Assembly (NCBI GenBank): GCA_016791425.1
Contig: JAEUMQ010000020.1
Span: 1 to 64,000 of the forward strand
Source of the DNA: Hyphomonadaceae bacterium
GTDB lineage: Bacteria; Pseudomonadota; Alphaproteobacteria; Caulobacterales; Aquidulcibacteraceae
Reading direction: 5' to 3'
Length of the DNA: 64,000 nucleotides
How positions within the stretch are numbered: position 1 is the first letter of the stretch; every line of letters starts with the position of its first letter. Position numbers and translations under genes: made by a program. Positions 58,875-64,000 of the stretch are shown piece by piece. The notes beneath the pieces are model-generated. The model was given only the letters and a program-made list of their open reading frames with translations. It was not told where the DNA came from and did no database searches.

Positions 58875-59429
58875 ATGGCCGAGATCTGCTGGCCGGACGG
58901 CGTTCCGGCGACGATGCCCGCTCAGGATCGCGCGGACATCACCGAACTCTATGCGCGCTATGCCTGGGGCCTCGATCTCGCCGACAAGGAGATGCTGCTC
59001 TCCGCCTTCGCCGAGGACAGCGAGTTCGATCACCTCTGGCAGGGCAAGTCGACCGGCCATGACGCGATCCTGAAAAGCATGGACGAGCTCTGGAACCGCC
59101 GTCAGCATTGGTGGTACGGGCGCCAACACCTCTTCCAGAATTTCGTGATGGAGCCGAGAGCGGAGGGCGCGCGCGTCCGCTGCATGTTCCAGATCCTCCA
59201 GTTCAATGTGGAATACCGGACGAACTTCGTGTTCGGCATCGGCACCCGCGACGACAAACTCGTGAAGCGCGATGGTCGCTGGCTCTTCAAGAGCCTCTAC
59301 GTCAATGCGTGGACGGCGGCGGACCAGGTGCCGTGGAAGGGCGAGAAGCGTCTCGATCATCGCCCGCCCAACCCGTCCCCGCCCGCCGACACGAGGCCCT
59401 TCCTCGTACAATCGAAAGATCCCTGGTGA
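58875..59429 (+). CDS. SnoaL/NTF2-like protein
   Basis: The ATG at 58875 (MAEICWPDGVPAT), preceded by GAGGAGGCG, is preferred over the ATG at 58854, which lies inside the operator. The 184-residue protein is one SnoaL_4-type domain: ITELYARYAWGLDLADKEMLLSAFAEDSEFDHLWQG, then HLFQNFVMEPRAEGARVRC and DGRWLFKSLYVN. No signal peptide. Its stop overlaps the next ATG by one base (TGATG). As the first gene of the MarR-controlled plus-strand unit it may catalyse the first cytoplasmic step. Confidence 0.8.
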   Translation: MAEICWPDGVPATMPAQDRADITELYARYAWGLDLADKEMLLSAFAEDSEFDHLWQGKSTGHDAILKSMDELWNRRQHWWYGRQHLFQNFVMEPRAEGARVRCMFQILQFNVEYRTNFVFGIGTRDDKLVKRDGRWLFKSLYVNAWTAADQVPWKGEKRLDHRPPNPSPPADTRPFLVQSKDPW

Positions 59430-60526
59430 TGCGGATCGCCGCGGCGGTCTCGCGCGAGGCAACGGCCCATCCAGGGATCGAGGACGTCGATCTTGAGGCG
59501 CCGCGACCCGACGAGGTTCGCGTCCGCATCGTCGCTGCAGGGATCTGCCACACCGATCTTCATTGCCATTCCGGCCGCGGCATGCCGGTGCCGAAGCCGA
59601 TCGTGCTCGGCCATGAGGGCGCTGGCGTCATTGAGGAGGTCGGCGCCGGCGTCACGGGGCTAGCGCGCGGCGATCATGTCGTGATCAGCGGCGGCTCGTG
59701 CGGCGTGTGCCCAAGCTGCCGCTCCGCCCGCCCGACCTATTGCCGCGATGCGATGAAGCTTGCCTTCGCCGGCATGCGCGCGGACGGCTCCTCGCCGCTG
59801 TCTCAGAATGGGGAGCGGATCGCTGGCTCTTTCTTCGCGCAATCCTCGTTCGCCACGCACGTCGTCACGCCAGCGCGGAGCGCGGTGAAAGTCCCCGCCG
59901 ATCTCCCGCTGCACCTGCTCGGGCCGCTCGGCTGCGGGATCATCACCGGCGCCGGCTCGGTGCTCGAGGCGCTCCGCGTGCGTCCCGGGCAATCGATCGT
60001 GGTGTTCGGGGTCGGCAGCGTCGGCCTCGCCGCGATCATGGCGGCCCGCCTTGTCGGCGCACGCGACGTTGTCGCGGTCGATATCGATCGCGCGCGCCTC
60101 GATCTCGCAACCGCGCTCGGCGCAACCGCCGCGATCGCGTCCGACGAAGCGGCCTTGGGCGCTCTGAAGGAAATCGCGCCCGACGGGTTCGAGTACTCCT
60201 TCAACACGACGGCGGCGCCGGCGGTCTATGAAATGGCGATCGCCTGCCTCGCCAACGAAGGCGTCGCCGGCTTCGTCACCCGCCCGATCGGCGAGTGGAA
60301 GGCGAACGTCGCCTTGCTGCTCGCCGGCGGCCGCAAGCTGCAGGGCATCCTCGGCGGCAGCGCCAACCCGCAGACGTTCATTCCGCTGATGATTGATTAT
60401 TGGCGCCGCGGACTCTTTCCCTTCGACCGCCTGATCGAGCCTTTTCCGTTCGAACAGATCGGCGAGGCGTGGGCGGCGTGCGCAGCTGGCTCTGCGATCA
60501 AGCCGGTATTGAGAATGGCGCCCTGA
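59429..60526 (+). CDS. Zinc alcohol dehydrogenase, aryl-alcohol type
   Basis: From ATG 59429 the protein has 365 residues. Both zinc sites are intact: catalytic C40 (GICHTD) with GHEGAG (H62, E63), and structural C91, C94, C97, C105. The cofactor segment is VFGVGSVGLAAIMAARLVGA and DID marks NAD preference. This is the class III/benzyl-alcohol dehydrogenase branch (AdhC/XylB-like), which oxidises aromatic alcohols to aldehydes. It contrasts with the two zinc-site-altered MDR proteins at 8513 and 27719. It is coupled to the NTF2-like gene and followed by a carrier. Confidence 0.87.
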   Translation: MRIAAAVSREATAHPGIEDVDLEAPRPDEVRVRIVAAGICHTDLHCHSGRGMPVPKPIVLGHEGAGVIEEVGAGVTGLARGDHVVISGGSCGVCPSCRSARPTYCRDAMKLAFAGMRADGSSPLSQNGERIAGSFFAQSSFATHVVTPARSAVKVPADLPLHLLGPLGCGIITGAGSVLEALRVRPGQSIVVFGVGSVGLAAIMAARLVGARDVVAVDIDRARLDLATALGATAAIASDEAALGALKEIAPDGFEYSFNTTAAPAVYEMAIACLANEGVAGFVTRPIGEWKANVALLLAGGRKLQGILGGSANPQTFIPLMIDYWRRGLFPFDRLIEPFPFEQIGEAWAACAAGSAIKPVLRMAP

Positions 60527-60574
60527 CCGGCGCCGCGCGCCGAGGATCGGCGCCGATAGGGAGACGCCGTCGCC

Positions 60575-61921
60575 ATGGCCACGTTCAATGTCCAGGAGTT
60601 CGTGGACCGCCAGCCTTTGCGCCCGGTCCATTATCTCATGCTCGCCGTTTGCGGGCTCGCGATGTTCATCGACGGCCTCGATGTGTTTGTCGTCGGCAAG
60701 GTCGCCCCGGCGATCGCGCGCGGCATGGGCGAGACGCCCGCCGCGATGACCATCGTCTTTCTTTTTCAGCAGATCGGGCTCGCCATCGGCGCCTTCCTGG
60801 CCACCCCGCTCGCCGATCGCTACGGCCGCAAGCGCATGCTGATCGTCTGCATGCTGATCTTCGGCCTGCTGACCCTTGCGGCGGCGCTGGCGACGTCGCT
60901 CCTGCAACTGGCCGTCCTGCGCGGCTTTGCCGGCGTGTTCCTGTCCGGCGGCCTGCCCATGGCGATCTCGCTGGTGGCCGAAGCCACGCCGAAGAAGCGC
61001 CGCGGCATGTTCATCGCGCTGTCCTTCGCCGCCTATTCGACGGGCTCGGCGGCCGGCGGCGCGATCGCGGCGTGGCTCCTTGACGATTATGGCTGGCAGA
61101 GCGCGTTCTGGATCGGCGGCGCCCTGCCGCTGGTCTGCGTGCCGCTGACGCTCTGGCTCCTGCCGGAATCGCTGCAATTCACCGTGAGCCGCAACGCGAA
61201 CGATCCACGCATCCCCGCGATGTTGCGGCGCATCGATCGCCACGTCGCGCTTGATGGAAGCGAGCAATTCGTCGCCGGCGACGGCTCGCGCTCGGCCGAG
61301 AAGGCCCGCCTCACCGACATTTTCCGCGAGGGGCGCGCGCGCACCACGACGCTCATCTGGTGCGCCTGCATCCTCTCTATGGGCAACATCGCGCTCATGG
61401 CCGCCTGGATGCCGACCTTCTTCCAGGAGATGGCCGGCATCCCGATCCAGCGGTTCGCGATCAGCGCCATGATCGGCTTCGCCGGCGGTCTCGCCGGTAC
61501 GCTTGTCATGGGCTGGCTGATGGATCGCCTGCGCCCCACGCGCATCATCCCGGCGTTCTATTTCTGTCTCGCCGCGGCGGTGGTTGCGCTCGGGATGACG
61601 TCCTTCGAGTCGAGCCTCTTCCTCGGCGTCCTGATCGCCTACAATCTCTTCCAGACCGGCGGACAGACGGGGCTGAACACCCTGATGACCCAGATCTATC
61701 CCGCCAGCATGCGCAGCACCGGGATCGGCTGGGCTGGCGGGGCAGGACGCATCGGCGGCATTATCTCGCCGCTCTTCGGCGGGCTTGCGATCGCGCAGCA
61801 CTTCTCGCTTCAAATGACCATGTCGCTTATCGCGCTCGCGCCGCTTTCGGTGGCCTTGCTCGTGCTTCTCATCCACGACAAGAAGCCAGAAGCGGCGCTG
61901 CCGACCGCCGCGCGCGCCTAA
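60575..61921 (+). CDS. MFS transporter, AAHS family
   Basis: The 448-residue protein has the first-helix signature DGLDVFVVGKVAPAI, the loop motif LADRYGRKRMLI, and LLPESLQFTVSRNANDPR after helix 6. It closes the MarR-controlled unit and should import an aromatic acid with protons. It is the third AAHS-type carrier of the window. The ATG follows a GGGAGACG ribosome site. Confidence 0.85.
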   Translation: MATFNVQEFVDRQPLRPVHYLMLAVCGLAMFIDGLDVFVVGKVAPAIARGMGETPAAMTIVFLFQQIGLAIGAFLATPLADRYGRKRMLIVCMLIFGLLTLAAALATSLLQLAVLRGFAGVFLSGGLPMAISLVAEATPKKRRGMFIALSFAAYSTGSAAGGAIAAWLLDDYGWQSAFWIGGALPLVCVPLTLWLLPESLQFTVSRNANDPRIPAMLRRIDRHVALDGSEQFVAGDGSRSAEKARLTDIFREGRARTTTLIWCACILSMGNIALMAAWMPTFFQEMAGIPIQRFAISAMIGFAGGLAGTLVMGWLMDRLRPTRIIPAFYFCLAAAVVALGMTSFESSLFLGVLIAYNLFQTGGQTGLNTLMTQIYPASMRSTGIGWAGGAGRIGGIISPLFGGLAIAQHFSLQMTMSLIALAPLSVALLVLLIHDKKPEAALPTAARA

Positions 61922-62085
61922 GCGCGGGACGCTCGGCGCGGGGGGCGTGGCGCCGCCGCATCACTCCCGCGCAACTTTACGCGCCTTTTGCGCGCGCTCA
62001 GGAATACCAAGTAAAATCAACAAGATAATTTGTCTGCGTAATTCGGGCGCCGGAATGAAAGCGTTTGCAGAAGCTATTGTTGGCG

Positions 62086-62099
62086 ATCTATACAATTCT
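62086..62099. promoter_or_regulatory. Possible operator/promoter before last receptor
   Basis: The 248-base gap between the carrier and the last receptor has AT-rich patches: AAGTAAAATCAACAAGATAAT around 62008-62030 and CTATACAATTC at 62088-62098. The latter recalls CTATACAAAAT at 24187. No MarR-type motif is seen here. No clear terminator was found. Confidence 0.3.
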
Positions 62100-62169
62100 C
62101 CTGAGCCGAAAAATGCGGCGGCGGGCCCTTTGAGGAGCCCGCACGTCGTCGAGGGGCAGGGAGGGAAAC

Positions 62170-64000
62170 ATGAACGGGACGACGAAGTTTCTGTTGCGCG
62201 GCACGTCCTTGGCGATGGTCGCGCTGGCTTCCTTGGCTGCGCCGGGCGCCTTCGCGCAGAGCGCCGAGAGTGAAGATCAGGACATCGTGGTCACCGGCAC
62301 GCGGCTGCGCGGCGTGGCGCCGGTTGGTTCGCCGATCCAATCCATCACCGTGCAGGATCTCGAAAACAATACCGAGACCTCCACGGCCCGCGTCATTCAG
62401 CAGATCCCGCAGGTCTTTGATCTCGGCGTATCGGAAGGCTCGCGCGGCCAAAGCGGCGGCTCCGGCAACATCGTCTACGGCACGGGCATCAATCTGCGCG
62501 GCCTGGGTCCCAACGCGACGCTCCTGCTTGTCGATGGCCACCGCGCCGTCAACAACACCCGCGCGCTTGATCCCTCCGTCATCCCCTCGCTCGGCCTGCA
62601 GCGCATCGAGGTTCTCGCCGACGGCGCCTCGGCCCTCTACGGCTCGGACGCGGTGGCTGGCGTGGTCAATCTCGTCCCGATCCGCTTCAAGGACGGCGGC
62701 CAGGCCTTCTTTCACGGCGGCATGGGCGACGAATACAAGGAACACGAGTTCGGCCTGTCCTGGGGCAAGACCTGGGAAGGCGGCCAGATCCATCTCGCCT
62801 ACGAGAATGCGCGCCGCAGCGCCGTGCACGGCGCCGACCGCGAGTTCTTCCGCCAGGACCAGCGCGCCCAAGGCGGCCTCGATTACCGCATCAACCAATG
62901 CGACCCGGGGACGATCGTCATCGGCACGACCAACTATCCGATTCCGGCCGGCGGCGTGACGACGGCGAACCGGAGCGCCCTCGTCGCGGGCGCGCAGAAC
63001 TTGTGCGAAGGCAGCCTGCATCAGGATCTGCTGCCCGAGCAGGACTACAATTCCTTCGTGATGACCTTCAATCAGAAGCTCACGCCGAACATCGAGTTCT
63101 TCGCCGACGGCTTCTATTCCAAGCGCGAATTCTATCGCGCGGTGGCCGACACCGCCGCCAATCTGACGGTGCCGAGCTCGAACGCCTTCTTCGTGGCTCC
63201 GCCCGGGCTCACCCCTGCGTCCGAGATCGTGCGCTACAGTCTCCGCAGCGACCTGCCGCCCGCCGATTCTTGGGGCTTTGCGAAGAACTACGAGTTGACC
63301 GCGGGCCTCGGCATCGACCTGCCGGCCGAGTGGCGCTTGGAAGCGCTCGCCACCTACGGCGAGAGCCGCGACAATTCCGAATCCCGCACCGCCCTCAACA
63401 ACGCCGCGATGACGACGGCGCTTGCGAGCTCGAATCCCGCCACCGCGTTCGATCCTTTCGGGCTGCACCGCACGCAGCAATCCGTGCTCGATCTGCTCGG
63501 CAACCAGATATTCCTTGCCCCGACCAACAACGAATTCGTCGGCTACGAGGCGCGCATCGACGGCCCGCTCTTCAGCTTGCCCGGCGGCCAGGTGAAGCTC
63601 GCCGCCGGCTACGAGCGCCAGGATCTGGACATCCACCTCGGCAGCGCCCGCGGCAATCCCACGACGCCGATCGTGTTCCGCAACTTCTCGCGGACGGTGG
63701 ATTCCTTCTACGCCGAGCTCTACGTGCCGATTGTCGGCGACGGCAACGCCGTGCCGGGCATCCGGCGCCTTGAATTCAATATCGCCGGCCGGTTCGACGA
63801 CTACAGCGACGTCGGCTCCACCACCAACCCCAAGTACGGCGTGAACTGGTCGCCGGTCGAAGGGCTGACCTTCCGCGGCAGCTACGGCACATCCCTGCGC
63901 GCGCCGACCTTCGCCGAGATCTACGGCAACTCCAACAACCTCTTCACCCAAAACTACACCGATCCGACTTTGCCCGGCACGCGCCAGGGCGTGGCGCTCT
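62170..64000 (+). CDS. TonB-dependent outer-membrane receptor, 5' part (cut by window edge)
   Basis: The ATG at 62170 follows GGGAGGGAAAC, and the frame stays open to the end of the window (about 610 residues). The signal peptide is about 1-30 (ending PGAFAQ), the TonB box-like DIVVTGTRL about 38-46, with plug segments NLRGLGPNATLLLVDGHRAV and DGASALYGSDAVAGVVNLVP. TGTRLRGVAP closely matches TGTRIRGVAP of the receptor at 622, and the pattern SLRAPTFAEIYG in the barrel is also shared in type. It is probably the start of a further catabolic unit to the right. Confidence 0.9.
   Translation, partial: MNGTTKFLLRGTSLAMVALASLAAPGAFAQSAESEDQDIVVTGTRLRGVAPVGSPIQSITVQDLENNTETSTARVIQQIPQVFDLGVSEGSRGQSGGSGNIVYGTGINLRGLGPNATLLLVDGHRAVNNTRALDPSVIPSLGLQRIEVLADGASALYGSDAVAGVVNLVPIRFKDGGQAFFHGGMGDEYKEHEFGLSWGKTWEGGQIHLAYENARRSAVHGADREFFRQDQRAQGGLDYRINQCDPGTIVIGTTNYPIPAGGVTTANRSALVAGAQNLCEGSLHQDLLPEQDYNSFVMTFNQKLTPNIEFFADGFYSKREFYRAVADTAANLTVPSSNAFFVAPPGLTPASEIVRYSLRSDLPPADSWGFAKNYELTAGLGIDLPAEWRLEALATYGESRDNSESRTALNNAAMTTALASSNPATAFDPFGLHRTQQSVLDLLGNQIFLAPTNNEFVGYEARIDGPLFSLPGGQVKLAAGYERQDLDIHLGSARGNPTTPIVFRNFSRTVDSFYAELYVPIVGDGNAVPGIRRLEFNIAGRFDDYSDVGSTTNPKYGVNWSPVEGLTFRGSYGTSLRAPTFAEIYGNSNNLFTQNYTDPTLPGTRQGVAL

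Noticed and set aside
59660..61876. 738-codon minus-strand frame over the ADH and MFS genes
   Set aside because: Charged low-complexity translation; both plus-strand genes have complete family motifs.
1..64000. tRNA, rRNA, CRISPR arrays, insertion sequences
   Set aside because: No transposase or integrase motifs, no regularly spaced repeats and no RNA-gene-like segments were seen on either strand.

Overview
The window is GC-rich, gene-dense bacterial chromosome or large replicon. Five SusC/FecA-like TonB-dependent receptors (TBDRs), seven MFS carriers, extradiol and Rieske oxygenases, and the style of the regulators point to an aerobic, aromatic-degrading alphaproteobacterium (sphingomonad or Caulobacterales/Hyphomonadales-like). 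That placement is an inference; no rRNA or tRNA is present to confirm it.

Layout. 1-5 kb: the end of one TBDR, then a complete TBDR with a similar C-terminus, a two-domain NTF2-like (SnoaL) protein, and a DoxX-like membrane protein followed by two micro-ORFs. 5-36 kb: a mosaic of short, mostly divergent transcription units. These hold two RraA-type aldolases, two FadR-type GntR regulators, a LigJ-like 4-oxalomesaconate hydratase, a 2Fe-2S ferredoxin, a LigB-superfamily extradiol dioxygenase, an acyl-CoA-dehydrogenase-fold flavin monooxygenase, a Rieske oxygenase, two amidohydrolases, two MetE-like proteins, two MDR dehydrogenases lacking the usual catalytic zinc cysteine, an Asp-box propeller protein and several MFS carriers. 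Nearly every promoter gap here holds an AT-rich site with related words (TAAAGTGTA, GTATAC, GCTAACRAT), suggesting one regulon. 36-38.7 kb: a tartronate-semialdehyde-reductase-like enzyme, an NTF2-like protein and an SDR. 38.7-58 kb: a long minus-strand array running from a TBDR through DUF3237, a CocE-like hydrolase, an aldehyde dehydrogenase, a very convincing LigW (5-carboxyvanillate decarboxylase), NTF2-like proteins, a second aldehyde dehydrogenase, a carotenoid/lignostilbene-type oxygenase, a second LigW-like amidohydrolase, an esterase, a second carotenoid oxygenase interrupted by an in-frame amber codon, an MFS carrier, a dihaem cytochrome c, a formylglycine-generating-enzyme-fold lipoprotein and a YciI protein. 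58-64 kb: a MarR regulator, then an NTF2-like protein, an aryl-alcohol-type dehydrogenase, an AAHS carrier, and the start of a fifth TBDR.

How it fits together (inference from families). TBDRs and AAHS carriers bring aromatic compounds in. NTF2-like lyases, a lignostilbene-type oxygenase and aldehyde dehydrogenases would turn dimeric lignin-like substrates into aldehydes and acids. LigW would make vanillate from 5-carboxyvanillate. Rieske or flavin oxygenases and the LigB-type dioxygenase would prepare and open rings. LigJ-like hydratase and RraA-type aldolase would carry the products to pyruvate and oxaloacetate. Two regulatory layers are visible: the GntR-like sites of the left half, and a separate 13-bp motif ATTGATNNCTCAA in front of the MarR/TBDR, aldehyde dehydrogenase/carotenoid oxygenase and NTF2/ADH/MFS units.
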